Assembly: GCA_003551485.1 (NCBI GenBank)
Contig: PUMS01000192.1
Coordinates: 1 to 20,782 of the forward strand
DNA length: 20,782 bases
From: Phycisphaeraceae bacterium
GTDB taxonomy: Bacteria; Planctomycetota; Phycisphaerae; Phycisphaerales; Phycisphaeraceae
Reading direction: 5' to 3'
Shown here: piece after piece, positions 7,629-16,912 of the stretch
How the letters are laid out: each line of letters opens with the position of its first letter
Numbering within the stretch: position 1 is the first letter of the stretch
Notes under the pieces: generated by a model
What the model saw: only the letters and a program-made list of their open reading frames with translations
Told to the model about the DNA's origin: nothing
Databases searched by the model: none
Program-made: the position numbers and the translations under genes

Positions 7629-7634
7629 TATAGT
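7629..7634 (+). promoter_or_regulatory. Candidate -10 for the 7710 gene
   Basis: TATAGT, five of six matches to the -10 consensus, stands about 75 bases before the ATG at 7710. No clear -35 is seen at 16-18 bases upstream. Unlike the leaderless genes here, this gene has its own Shine-Dalgarno sequence. Confidence 0.3.
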
Positions 7635-7709
7635 GAGGGGTGAGGCGAGACCCGCCGCGTGGTGGGGCCGCCGAGGGATGAACGCAACTTTACAGAAAGG
7701 GGACCTCCC

Positions 7710-10013
7710 ATGCGCAACCACCCGATATTCCGCCAGACGCTGGCTGCCGTGTGCATACTCAGCTTCGCCTGTCTTGCCGTACCCGCCGCATTGCGTGCCG
7801 ATACGGCTCCTCTGGCCGATCGTGTGCCCGGTGATGCGCTGATCTATGCCGGGTGGCGCGGCGTGGATGACATGGGGCCGGGCTATGCCGAGAGCCACCT
7901 CAAGGCCGTGCTCGAGCGCTCACACTTTCGCGAGCTGACCGAGCGGGTCATCCCCGGTCTGATCGCCGCCGGGGTCGAGCAGGAGGGTATCGTCGAGGAG
8001 GCCGAGGCCGCCTCGGCGATGGTGCAGCCGCTGCTCGAGGCCGCTTGGAGGCATCCGGTGGCCTTCTACTTCGGCGGGCTGGCGATGGATGAGCAGCTTG
8101 GCCCCATGCCGCGGGCGGCCATCCTCTGCCAGGCCGGCGATGAGGCCGCCGCCCTGCACGAGAAGCTCGAGCAGTTGCTGGCCGATGTGCCGCCGGGCGG
8201 GCCGCCGATCGACATCGAGCGACGGGCGGGCCTGGTGGTGCTGAGCATCGGCCCGATGGAGCATGCCCACCGCGCGGCGATGGGGCTCGTCGATGCCGAT
8301 GCCGATGCTGAGGCCGATGCCGACATCGGGCGCCTTACCGACCGGGCCGCGTTCAGGCGCGGGCTTGAGCGGACGCTGGCAAGCCCCGTGGCCGCAGCGC
8401 ATGTGAACATCGAGGGCCTGCTCGAGCTGGTCGATCGCCTGGCCGAGATGCGCATCGAGGCCGCGGCCGAGTGGGATGCCCCTCCGCCGCAGGATGTCCA
8501 GCAGTTCATGATGATGAAGCAGGTGCTGGGGTTGGACGGCTTCAAGCACGCCACGGCGGCCATGGGCTTCGACGGTCGGGAGTGGGGCACGCGGGTCTTC
8601 ATCGCCGCGCCGGCACCGCGGCGGGGGCTGGGGGCGCTTTTCGACCCGCGGCCGCTGCCCGATGAGCTGATGCAGGCCATCCCCGCCTCCGCCATCAGCG
8701 CCGGAGGCGCGCAGTTCGACCTGGCCCGGCTGTTTCACGAGGTGCAGCGCGGCCTGCGGCAGATCGACCCGCAGGCCGAGGCGCAGCTCGAGGCGGCGAT
8801 GGATGACATCGCCGAGCAGTTGGGCGTGCGGCCGATGGAGGATGTCTTCGCCGCCCTGGGCCCGGCCTGGGCCTGCTACCGCGACCCGGGCGTGGGCGGC
8901 GAGGGGCTGGGCGGCCTGGTGGTCGTCAACCGGCTGCGGCAGCCCGAGCGCATCGAAGCCGCCATCGAGAAGCTGGTCCCCATCGCCAACGCCGCCCTAG
9001 CCGAGCACGGCCCGCCCGATGGCCGGCTGCACATCCGCAGTGAAGAGATCGACGGCACGAAGGTCCACTACCTGGCCCTGCCCCTGGTCAGCCCCGCCCT
9101 GGCCGTGCGCGACGGCAACCTCTACATCACGGCCTTCCCCGAGATGGCCGCCGCCGCGGCCCACCACGTGGCCAGCGGCGGGATGCCGCTGCTGCGGCGT
9201 CAGTCGTTTATCGAGCTTCGCCAGCGCCTCGGCGTCGAGCAGCCGGGGGGCTTCTATTACGCCGACACCCCGCGGCTGCTCAGCCGCGTGTACCCCACGA
9301 TGGTCGCGGGCACGCGCGTGCTGCTGGGCGCGGCGGACATGATGGGTGTGGAAGAGGTGCCCGCGACTATCCTGCCACCGCTGTACCGCCTGCGGCCGCA
9401 CATCGGCCCGTCGGCGATGTTCACCTGGGCCGATGATGAGGGCTTCTACCTGCGTGCCATCGAATCGGTGCCGGGTGCCGGCGCACTCGGGGCGGCCGAC
9501 GGCGGCATGGCCGCGCCGATGTTGGTCGGCATCATGCTGCCGGCCGTCGCCTCGGCGCGGCAGGCAGCGCAGCGGGTGACCAGCCTCAACAACGCCCGCC
9601 AGATCGCCCAGGCTTCGCTCATCCATGCACAAGATCACCGTGGTCAGGCGCCACCGAACCTCGCCGTGCTCATCGAGGAGCACTACATCATGCCCGATGC
9701 CCTTTTTTCGCCCGGTATGGAACGGGCAGTGCCTGGCCACCTCGAAGGCGAGCAACTGGCCCGATGGGTCGATGAGCACGCTTCGTACATCTACCTCGGC
9801 GAGGGTGTGAACTTCGACCGCATCGGCCAGCCCTTCCGCTTCATCATTGCCTACGAACGTCCCGAGCACGCGCCTGCCCCCGGCGAGATCGCCGTGGCCT
9901 TCGCCGACGGCCACGTCCGCAGCCTGCCGGTGCATGAAGCGAAACAGATGATTGACAGGCAGTTGGAGGGCCAACAGGACCAGAACCGCCGCGCCCCCGC
10001 GGCGCCGCGCTGA
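7710..10013 (+). CDS. Secreted DUF3352-like protein with pseudopilin/DUF1559-like C-terminal part
   Basis: A 767-residue exported protein. Residues 1-30 are a signal peptide (positive start, hydrophobic LAAVCILSFACLAVPA, ALRA cleavage site). The body (about 31-590) opens LADRVPGDALIYAGWRG and alternates alpha/beta blocks like DUF3352 proteins of planctomycetes. A run of Asp/Ala (about 195-205) is encoded by a GATGCC-type repeat. From about residue 604, APMLVGIMLPAVASARQAAQ followed by SLNNARQIAQA strongly resembles the helix of type II pseudopilin-like (DUF1559, H-X9-DG) proteins. The FADGHV motif near residue 731 is also typical of those. The ATG at 7710 has AAGGGG upstream and gives the signal peptide. 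Its biological role is unknown; it likely lies in the periplasm or on a membrane. Confidence 0.85.
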   Translation: MRNHPIFRQTLAAVCILSFACLAVPAALRADTAPLADRVPGDALIYAGWRGVDDMGPGYAESHLKAVLERSHFRELTERVIPGLIAAGVEQEGIVEEAEAASAMVQPLLEAAWRHPVAFYFGGLAMDEQLGPMPRAAILCQAGDEAAALHEKLEQLLADVPPGGPPIDIERRAGLVVLSIGPMEHAHRAAMGLVDADADAEADADIGRLTDRAAFRRGLERTLASPVAAAHVNIEGLLELVDRLAEMRIEAAAEWDAPPPQDVQQFMMMKQVLGLDGFKHATAAMGFDGREWGTRVFIAAPAPRRGLGALFDPRPLPDELMQAIPASAISAGGAQFDLARLFHEVQRGLRQIDPQAEAQLEAAMDDIAEQLGVRPMEDVFAALGPAWACYRDPGVGGEGLGGLVVVNRLRQPERIEAAIEKLVPIANAALAEHGPPDGRLHIRSEEIDGTKVHYLALPLVSPALAVRDGNLYITAFPEMAAAAAHHVASGGMPLLRRQSFIELRQRLGVEQPGGFYYADTPRLLSRVYPTMVAGTRVLLGAADMMGVEEVPATILPPLYRLRPHIGPSAMFTWADDEGFYLRAIESVPGAGALGAADGGMAAPMLVGIMLPAVASARQAAQRVTSLNNARQIAQASLIHAQDHRGQAPPNLAVLIEEHYIMPDALFSPGMERAVPGHLEGEQLARWVDEHASYIYLGEGVNFDRIGQPFRFIIAYERPEHAPAPGEIAVAFADGHVRSLPVHEAKQMIDRQLEGQQDQNRRAPAAPR

Positions 10014-10036
10014 TCTGCGCACTGCCGGCTCTGACT

Positions 10037-10132
10037 CCCCTCTCCCACCGGGAGAGGGGCCGGGGGTGAGGGTAGATTCGGACCTGCATCGGGAGTCCGC
10101 CCTCACCCCAGCCCTCTCCCAATGGGAGAGGG
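10037..10132. repeat. REP-like cruciform repeat between convergent genes
   Basis: Hairpin 1 pairs CCCCTCTCCC (10037-10046) with GGGAGAGGGG (10050-10059) across a 3-base loop. Hairpin 2 pairs CCCTCTCCC (10112-10120) with GGGAGAGGG (10124-10132), again with 3 bases. Between them GGGGTGAGGG (10063-10072) is the reverse complement of CCCTCACCCC (10100-10109), and CGGAC/GTCCG (10079-10083/10095-10099) nests inside. The whole is one imperfect inverted repeat of two hairpin-bearing arms. This GAGAGGG/GGTGAGGG type of dispersed repeat is common in GC-rich genomes. Between two convergent genes it could act as a bidirectional terminator, though no T-tract is present. Confidence 0.85.
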
Positions 10133-10164
10133 AGACGGAAAGGGAGCGGGAGATTTCGGGGGTC

Positions 10165-11853
10165 TCAATCGGCGTCGGCCGCGGTTGGCGCCGGCTGCAC
10201 AGCGCCCATGAAGGGGGTGTCCCCCTTGGTGCGCTCGCCGTTGCGCCAAGTCTCGACGCGGCCGATGAGGATGTGGCCGATCGCCCGGCCGCGCAGCTCG
10301 AAGCGGTAGTCGCCGGTTCGCGGGCCGCGGCTGGTGTCGACGGTGCCGCGGATGGTGGCGCGGAAGGCATCGCCCTCGAAGCGGGCGGTGGCGTTTTGGA
10401 AGCGGCCGGTCCAGCCGCCTTTGTTGTTGCTCATGCTGCCCTCATCCGCCTCGCCGTCGGTAGTGGTGAAGCTGACGTACACCCGCCGCAGCCAGGGTGC
10501 GCCCTCGTTGACGCCATCTTCGAGCTTGAGGTTGAACCGCGCAGGCTCCGGCCGGGCGGGCGCTGCATCGATGCGGCCGATGACACCGCCCTCGACCGCC
10601 TCCTCACCGAAGCGGCCCCCGAAGCGCCCGCTGACAAAGCCATGCGCGCCCCTGGCGTCGATGCGATACCGGGCCGCCACGGGCCGGCCATCGTCCGGCA
10701 CGTAGGCATCGGGGTTCATCGTCACCGCCAGCTCGCCGCGGATGTGACCATCCTCACCCATCACCAGGCCGGAGGCATCGACATCGTGGAACATGTGGTT
10801 CCACCGCCCGCTGTAGGCCACGCCATCTCCGAACCCGCCCCCGCCCCCGGAATGGGGCAGGTAGATGTTGAGCTGGCGGCCGCCCTCGACGGCGCCGAGC
10901 AGCTCGATGTTGTAGATCGCATCGTCGATGGGCGCTTCGGCCAGTGCGGTGAACGTGCCGCGGAAGCTGCCGCCGGGCGCCTCGCGGCCATTGACCCGCT
11001 TGGAAAACGTCCCGCCCGCCTGATCGCCCACGATCGTGCCGTCGAAGCGGAACGCGTATTCATCGCCGCCGGTCTGTCGCACGCTCACGCTGCCGGTGAG
11101 CGGGCCCTGACCGGGCTGAAGCTGCACATCGGTGACGATGGCCTCGAAGTAGTTGACCTGACTGCCATCGCCGTGGCCGCGCATGCCCGCGTAGACGACC
11201 CGGCCATCGACCAGCCCGATGCGCAGCAGCCCCCGCCGCGCCCACACGCTGCCAGTCAGGTCCTCATCGCCCGCGGCGTTGGCCATCTCGATATCCAGCA
11301 ACATCCGCCGGCCCGGCTTGGCCGGCGGTGAGACCTCGCCCCGGACCGCACCGGCAACGGGTTGTTCATCGCCATCCACGCCCACCTTGTACCCGCCCTC
11401 GAAGCGGCCGTCGAAGCGGCCGTCGAAGCGGCCGTCGCGAAGGGTGGCATCGATGCGGTAGATGCCGGTGGCGGGCCGGCCGGGTGGCGGGTTGTAGCCA
11501 TCGCTGCGCAGTGCGATGCGGAGCTCACCGCGGAGGCCATCGCCACGGCGTTTCAGGCCGGCGGCATCGACGCCGTGGGCCGTTCGGTTGAACCGCGGCG
11601 AGACGGCCAGCGCATCGCCAAAGCCGTGTTCACTGCGGTCGTGCATGTAGACGGTCAGACCCCGCCCGTCCGGCAGGGCGCCATCGAGCTCGATGCGGAG
11701 CAGGGAGGCTGGCTCCCCCGCCTCGCCCGTGCCCGCCGTCCCCGAGGCGCCTGTCTCCGCTGCCGATACGCCGGTGGCGCATGCCAGAAGCAGCCCGATG
11801 CCGATCGCCACCAGTGCAACCGGAGATGATGCCGGTGCCATGGGTTGAACCAT
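10165..11853 (-). CDS. Secreted protein of unknown function with duplicated A-B-A'-B' architecture
   Basis: A 562-residue exported protein that I do not recognise. A hydrophobic leader (about 11-31, PVALVAIGIGLLLACATGVS) ends near SAA; LLAC at 22-25 could alternatively be a lipobox. Module A (about 52-173) and A' (313-430) share IELxGAxxxGRxLxxYxxxxxxxGFGD, FNR/WNH, xGVDAxGL or DVDASGL, RGELxxxxxxDxYxP and a YRIDA strand followed by GRFxGRF. Modules B (about 184-302) and B' (438-550) are beta-rich and end in Gly/Arg-rich strands. The GRFDGRFDGRF run comes from three exact 12-base repeats. The ATG at 11853 has AAGGAG six bases upstream, which decides the start over 11880. It lies 67 bases downstream of the NifA-like gene and may follow it in one transcript. 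Confidence 0.88.
   Translation of the reverse strand: MVQPMAPASSPVALVAIGIGLLLACATGVSAAETGASGTAGTGEAGEPASLLRIELDGALPDGRGLTVYMHDRSEHGFGDALAVSPRFNRTAHGVDAAGLKRRGDGLRGELRIALRSDGYNPPPGRPATGIYRIDATLRDGRFDGRFDGRFEGGYKVGVDGDEQPVAGAVRGEVSPPAKPGRRMLLDIEMANAAGDEDLTGSVWARRGLLRIGLVDGRVVYAGMRGHGDGSQVNYFEAIVTDVQLQPGQGPLTGSVSVRQTGGDEYAFRFDGTIVGDQAGGTFSKRVNGREAPGGSFRGTFTALAEAPIDDAIYNIELLGAVEGGRQLNIYLPHSGGGGGFGDGVAYSGRWNHMFHDVDASGLVMGEDGHIRGELAVTMNPDAYVPDDGRPVAARYRIDARGAHGFVSGRFGGRFGEEAVEGGVIGRIDAAPARPEPARFNLKLEDGVNEGAPWLRRVYVSFTTTDGEADEGSMSNNKGGWTGRFQNATARFEGDAFRATIRGTVDTSRGPRTGDYRFELRGRAIGHILIGRVETWRNGERTKGDTPFMGAVQPAPTAADAD
11401..11436. repeat. Three exact 12-base tandem repeats inside a coding gene
   Basis: GAAGCGGCCGTC is repeated three times without change at 11401-11412, 11413-11424 and 11425-11436. 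On the coding (minus) strand it encodes the DGRF tetrapeptide repeat in module A of the secreted protein. Since 12 is a multiple of three, copy-number change would keep the frame. Confidence 0.95.
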
Positions 11854-11887
11854 TGCCGACTCCTTGAAGGAACCCGCCATGGCGGTT

Positions 11888-11907
11888 CAACGCCGGACGG
11901 GGCGTTG
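11888..11907. terminator. Hairpin between nifA-like gene and downstream secreted-protein gene
   Basis: CAACGCC (11888-11894) pairs with GGCGTTG (11901-11907) over a 6-base loop, 14 bases past the NifA-like stop codon. An adjoining palindrome around GAACC-CGCCATGGCG-GTTC (about 11868-11888) overlaps the start region of the next gene. There is no T-run, so it is a weak terminator or an mRNA processing structure rather than a classical intrinsic terminator. Confidence 0.35.
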
Positions 11908-11920
11908 GCATTGCCGCGGT

Positions 11921-13558
<1,638 letters not shown>

Positions 13559-13587
13559 GCGTCACTCCTGGGGGTCGGGGTAGAAGG

Positions 13588-13596
13588 ATCATACCA
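13588..13596 (-). promoter_or_regulatory. Extended -10 promoter of the NifA-like gene
   Basis: On the minus strand TGGTATGAT is an extended -10 (TGnTATGAT). Transcription would start about 23 bases before the GTG at 13558, leaving room for the AGGAG ribosome site. The -35 is poor, as is usual for extended -10 promoters. The rest of the 195-base gap up to 13753 shows no gene. Confidence 0.5.
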
Positions 13597-13753
13597 TTCT
13601 GCGCCACGGCCGCACACGGAAAGGGCGGTTTGTGGTGACGGAATGAGATGAAAACCGGATTGAGGCGACTGGATATCTCGTGTCGTTAGTGAAATATTGC
13701 TGCGGCGGGACACAACCCCAGCGGCGGAGGCGGAGCGGGGGGCGGCCGGGCGC

Positions 13754-14728
13754 TCAGGCCGGGTCGATGAAAGGCGGCGGGGCGTGATCGGGCACCAGGC
13801 CCATGTCCGCGGCCTCGCGGAGGAACTGCTCAACAGCGCGGCGGCCCTGCTCGCCGTAGTCCAGCGTCCATTTGTTGACGTACATGCCCACGAACCGGTC
13901 GGCCAGGTCCCCGCCCATGTCGCGGGCATAGTGCAGGGCGTAGCGGATCGCCTCTTCGCGATGGCTCAGGGCGTACTCGATGCTGCACTGAAGGATGCGG
14001 CAGACCTCGCCCATCGCCGGCTGGCCCAGATCGCGCCGGATGGCGTTGCCGCCCAGCGGCAGCGGCAGCTTACGTGTCTGCCCCCACCATTGGCCAAGGT
14101 CCACCACCAGATCGAGCCCGGCGGCGGCGTAGGTAAGTTGGCCCTCGTGGATGATCAGCCCCGCATCGAACTCACCCGCCGCGACCGCCGGGATGATCCG
14201 GTCGAACCTCACCACCTCGTAGCGGGGCACGCGGCGGCCCATGAGCAGCGACAGGGCCAGAAACGCGCTGGTCCGCTCACCCGGCACCGCGATGCGAAGC
14301 CGCGGCAGGTCATCCAGGGCGACCCCGCGGCCGGCGGGGGCCACGACCATCGGCCCGTAGCCATCGCCCAGCGAAGCCCCGCAGCGGGTCAGGGCGTAGC
14401 GGTCGGCCACGTAGGGGTACTGAGCGATGGACAGGGCGGTGATCTCCAACTCGCCGCGCTGCGACCGCTCGTTGAGCGACTGGATGTCCTCGAGCACGTG
14501 GATGAAGCGATAGGGGCCGGTGTCGATGCGCGGCGACCAGGCCTGGCCGCCGGGGCCTTCGCCCTTGGCGAAGTCGGCCAGCGGGTACCACATGAACGCA
14601 TCATCGGGGTCGGGGCTGTGACCGATGCGAAGGGGAATGGACCGGCCGGGCGCGGCCGAGGTGGCGGCCGAGGCGGCGGCGGTGGGGTTGGGGGTGTGAG
14701 AAGCGCTCGGGGGGGGGGTAGGGGTCAT
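13754..14728 (-). CDS. mqnD: 1,4-dihydroxy-6-naphthoate synthase (futalosine menaquinone pathway)
   Basis: MqnD converts cyclic dehypoxanthine futalosine into 1,4-dihydroxy-6-naphthoate in the futalosine route to menaquinone. The 324-residue protein has the family marks: IGHSPDPDDAFM (35-46), ITALSIAQYPYVADRY (96-111), the substrate-closing GDGYGPMVV (121-129), LIIHEGQLTY (191-200) whose His194 fits the known catalytic histidine, and WWGQTRKLPLPLGGNAIRRDLG (214-235). Residues 1-30 are a Pro/Ala/Ser-rich extension not found in most members. Inside it lies a run of ten C on the coding strand (14709-14718), so the true start may lie elsewhere if that tract is misread. No Shine-Dalgarno sequence is visible. 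The putative lipoprotein gene ends 20 bases upstream, suggesting cotranscription. Confidence 0.95.
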   Translation of the reverse strand: MTPTPPPSASHTPNPTAAASAATSAAPGRSIPLRIGHSPDPDDAFMWYPLADFAKGEGPGGQAWSPRIDTGPYRFIHVLEDIQSLNERSQRGELEITALSIAQYPYVADRYALTRCGASLGDGYGPMVVAPAGRGVALDDLPRLRIAVPGERTSAFLALSLLMGRRVPRYEVVRFDRIIPAVAAGEFDAGLIIHEGQLTYAAAGLDLVVDLGQWWGQTRKLPLPLGGNAIRRDLGQPAMGEVCRILQCSIEYALSHREEAIRYALHYARDMGGDLADRFVGMYVNKWTLDYGEQGRRAVEQFLREAADMGLVPDHAPPPFIDPA

Positions 14729-14748
14729 GAAGATGGGCTCGGTACGGC

Positions 14749-15360
14749 TCAGCGTGCCCGGGCTTCACCGGGCAGGCGCACGGCGGGGGCATTGTGAATA
14801 ATCCGGGCGATGAGGCGGTCCTCCATCGCCACATCGCGACGCACGGCGTGCCAGTAGGGCCCCTCGATACCGCGATCGACAAGCTCGGCCGGTGTCCGGT
14901 CGAGGTCGGCCAGCACGCGAAAGCCCTGTGCGGCACCGGTGAGCTGGCGGCCGGGCACCTGCCGTCGCTCGACGACCACCTCGACCCTCAGCCGCAGGCG
15001 GCGAGGCGGATCGGCTTCGCCCGGCTGCGCCGGTTGCGGCGGGTCGAAGAAGACGTTGACGATGCGGCGCTGGTCGTTGAAGGTGCTCTCGAGGGCCGAG
15101 GCGGGCGTGCCATAGGTGGGCCGAAACGGCTCGAAGACCGTCGGCGCCGCCCGCGGATGGGTGTTGATCCGCCCGAAGCGGTAGTCCATGCGGTTGATGG
15201 TGAACCCCTCATCCCGCAGCGTCTTCACCGCCGACTCGAACACTTGCGGATACAGCGCCATCGTGACTGTCGTCGGATTATCCACCGCCGCCGGCCGGGC
15301 GGCGCAGCCGAAGGGGGCGGTCAGGGCGAGCGCAAACACGGCTGTGAGAATGAATTTCAT
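14749..15360 (-). CDS. Putative lipoprotein of unknown function
   Basis: A 203-residue exported protein. The N-terminus MKFILTAVFALALTAPFGCA is a short signal with a possible lipobox Cys19 (PFGC, with an atypical -3 residue), so a lipid-anchored periplasmic protein is likely. The mature part contains TVFESAVK-like helical and beta segments (ALYPQVFESAVKTLRDEGF, MDYRFGRINTHPRA, NVFFDPPQPA, RLRLRVEVVVERRQVPGR). I recognise no family. It precedes mqnD by 20 bases on the same strand, so it may be expressed with it; whether it has any role in menaquinone metabolism is unknown. A TAGACT hexamer ends 6 bases before the ATG and no ribosome site is seen, so a leaderless start is plausible. Confidence 0.82.
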   Translation of the reverse strand: MKFILTAVFALALTAPFGCAARPAAVDNPTTVTMALYPQVFESAVKTLRDEGFTINRMDYRFGRINTHPRAAPTVFEPFRPTYGTPASALESTFNDQRRIVNVFFDPPQPAQPGEADPPRRLRLRVEVVVERRQVPGRQLTGAAQGFRVLADLDRTPAELVDRGIEGPYWHAVRRDVAMEDRLIARIIHNAPAVRLPGEARAR

Positions 15361-15366
15361 GAGGTG

Positions 15367-15372
15367 AGTCTA
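15367..15372 (-). promoter_or_regulatory. Candidate -10 of the lipoprotein-mqnD unit (leaderless)
   Basis: TAGACT on the minus strand (four of six consensus positions) is followed by CACCTC and the ATG at 15360. A weak TTGCAC stands 18 bases further upstream. The spacing equals that seen before the SUKH and mqnA genes. Confidence 0.35.
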
Positions 15373-15507
15373 CAGCGTTCGCGGCAGCAGGTGCAAAGGC
15401 TCGCACTGCGAGGCAAGAGAGTGCCGCCTTCCCGTTGCGGGTGCGCCCCATTGGAGCCGACGCCAACAACAGGGCGGGGCCGGCGATGCATCGATTGTGC
15501 CGCGCCC

Positions 15508-16224
15508 TTACCCGAGCTGCTCATTCGCGACACGGGCGATCAGGCTTGGGGGGATGCCGATGTCGGCCACGACGCTGCGGCCGGCGTAGGGCTTGGCGTG
15601 GTCGTGGGTCAGGCCGGTTTTCATCGCGGCGAAGGTGACGGTCAGGTCGGCCTCGATGCACGGGTCGTGGGGGCGGCCGGAATCCGGATCGAGGCCGGAG
15701 GGGATGTCGATGGCGGCGGTGAGCGCGGCGTGCTCCCGCCGCGCGGCGTTGGCAGCGCGGATGAGCGTGGCCGACCGGCCGCGCGGGGCGCCCGCGGTGC
15801 CGGTGCCCAGCAGGGCATCGACAAGGACATGGGCATCGCCCCAGCCCGCCGCCAGGGCTCCGGGCTCATCTTCATCACCGGCGATGGTGATGGGCAGGTC
15901 CATGTTCACCGCGATGCGGGCCATGACCGCCGCGTCGCCGCGCAGGGTATCGACCGGCCGCGTGGCCACGATCCGCACCGTGGCGCCCCAGTTGTGCAGG
16001 TGGCGGGCGATGACGTAGCCATCGCCGCCGTTGTTGCCCGAGCCGCACAGTATGGTGATTCGCGACCAGCCGACGCCGATGCCCTCGCGCTCGGCCAGCA
16101 GATCGAGCACAACGGCGGTGGCGTTGATGCCGGCGTTCTCCATCAGCACGATGCCGGGGATGGCCAGTTCTTTCATGGCCAGTTCGTCCACGCGGCGGGA
16201 TTGGGCGGCGGTGAGGGGCGGCAT
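15508..16224 (-). CDS. nnrE: NAD(P)H-hydrate epimerase (YjeF N-terminal domain)
   Basis: This enzyme interconverts the R and S forms of hydrated NAD(P)H so that the S-specific dehydratase can repair it. The 238-residue product is a stand-alone YjeF_N domain: MPPLTAAQSRRVDELAM, GIPG-like IPGIVLMENAG (22-32), the nucleotide-binding GNNGGDGY (63-70), VDALLGTG (135-142) with the conserved Asp136, AIDIPSGLDPDSG (171-183) and TFAAMKTGL (197-205). In many bacteria this domain is fused to the dehydratase; here only the epimerase half is present and no dehydratase gene is in the window. The gene starts 46 bases after ispF on the same strand and probably forms one operon with it. No strong ribosome site was seen. 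Confidence 0.93.
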   Translation of the reverse strand: MPPLTAAQSRRVDELAMKELAIPGIVLMENAGINATAVVLDLLAEREGIGVGWSRITILCGSGNNGGDGYVIARHLHNWGATVRIVATRPVDTLRGDAAVMARIAVNMDLPITIAGDEDEPGALAAGWGDAHVLVDALLGTGTAGAPRGRSATLIRAANAARREHAALTAAIDIPSGLDPDSGRPHDPCIEADLTVTFAAMKTGLTHDHAKPYAGRSVVADIGIPPSLIARVANEQLG

Positions 16225-16270
16225 GGCAGGGACTCACTCGATGGGCGTGTGGTGATGTGGCAGGGGGGTG

Positions 16271-16771
16271 TCAGCCACCTACGCCCGGCAGCAGCAGCAC
16301 GACCACGTGGCAGGCCACCGCGCGGTTCTCGCCGATGGCATCGACCTGCTCGTGCGTCTTGCCCTTGAGGTTGATCCGGGCCGGGTCGGTCTCGAGCAGT
16401 TCGGCCAGACGGCTTCGCATCGCGGCCTTGTGCGGGGCCAGCTTCGGCCGCTGGAGGATGAGCGTGATGTCGGCGTTGGCAAGCCGGTAGCCGGCATCTT
16501 TCATGCGCCCGACGGCCTCGCGGATGAAGATGGCCGAATCGGCATCCTTCCAATCCGCCTGGTCATCGGGAAAGACCTGGCCGATGTCTTCCTGCCCCAG
16601 CGCGCCGAGGATGGCATCGGTCAGGGCGTGAAGCACCACATCGCCGTCGGAATGGGCCGCGCAGCCGCGGTCGTGAGGCACCTCGATGCCACCGAGCACG
16701 AGCCGCCGGCCGGCCTCGAGCCGATGCAGGTCGAATCCATGACCGATGCGTGGTTCACTCGATTGCGGCAT
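16271..16771 (-). CDS. ispF: 2-C-methyl-D-erythritol 2,4-cyclodiphosphate synthase
   Basis: IspF cyclises CDP-methylerythritol phosphate, releasing CMP, in the non-mevalonate route to isoprenoid precursors. The 166-residue length is normal. The metal-binding residues are Asp14 and His16 (RIGHGFDLHRL) and His48 (AHSDGDVVLHALTDAILGAL); DIGQVFPD and DADITLILQRPKLAPH follow. The closing block INLKGKTHEQVDAIGENRAVA holds the conserved Thr139 and Glu141 that contact the diphosphate. The enzyme works as a cytosolic homotrimer. Isoprenoids feed the menaquinone side chain, which fits the mqn genes nearby but does not prove coregulation. The epimerase gene lies 46 bases downstream. The upstream gap is 467 bases and holds the inverted-repeat structure. 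Confidence 0.95.
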   Translation of the reverse strand: MPQSSEPRIGHGFDLHRLEAGRRLVLGGIEVPHDRGCAAHSDGDVVLHALTDAILGALGQEDIGQVFPDDQADWKDADSAIFIREAVGRMKDAGYRLANADITLILQRPKLAPHKAAMRSRLAELLETDPARINLKGKTHEQVDAIGENRAVACHVVVLLLPGVGG

Positions 16772-16882
16772 AAGCAGCTTCAGGGGGTAAGAGGCGCGAG
16801 GGTATTGAGGACATCATGGCGTCGGGACGTGGAACGCACCGCCGGAGTGTGAGGGGCAGTTCTTGCGGAGTGGGATTCGGAT

Positions 16883-16912
16883 GTCTCACGCGAAAGCGCG
16901 AAGCCGCGAAGG
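16883..16912 (+). repeat. Left arm of a 30-base inverted repeat
   Basis: The arm begins TGTCTCACGCGAA and runs through GCGCGAAG-type units. It matches the reverse complement of 17185-17214 at 28 of 30 positions. The motif belongs to the dispersed CTCACGCGAAG...GCGCGAAG type of intergenic repeat found in many bacteria. Confidence 0.88.

Noticed and set aside
10045..10130. Short peptides reading LTPGPSPGGRG and HPRPLSRWERG
   Set aside because: These are translations of the dispersed cruciform repeat, a frequent source of spurious protein annotations.
11401..11436. CRISPR-like short repeats
   Set aside because: The repeats are contiguous 12-mers without spacers and lie inside a protein-coding frame.
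14794..16368. A 524-codon plus-strand frame spanning the lipoprotein, epimerase and ispF genes
   Set aside because: It crosses three well-supported minus-strand genes and has no recognisable domain.
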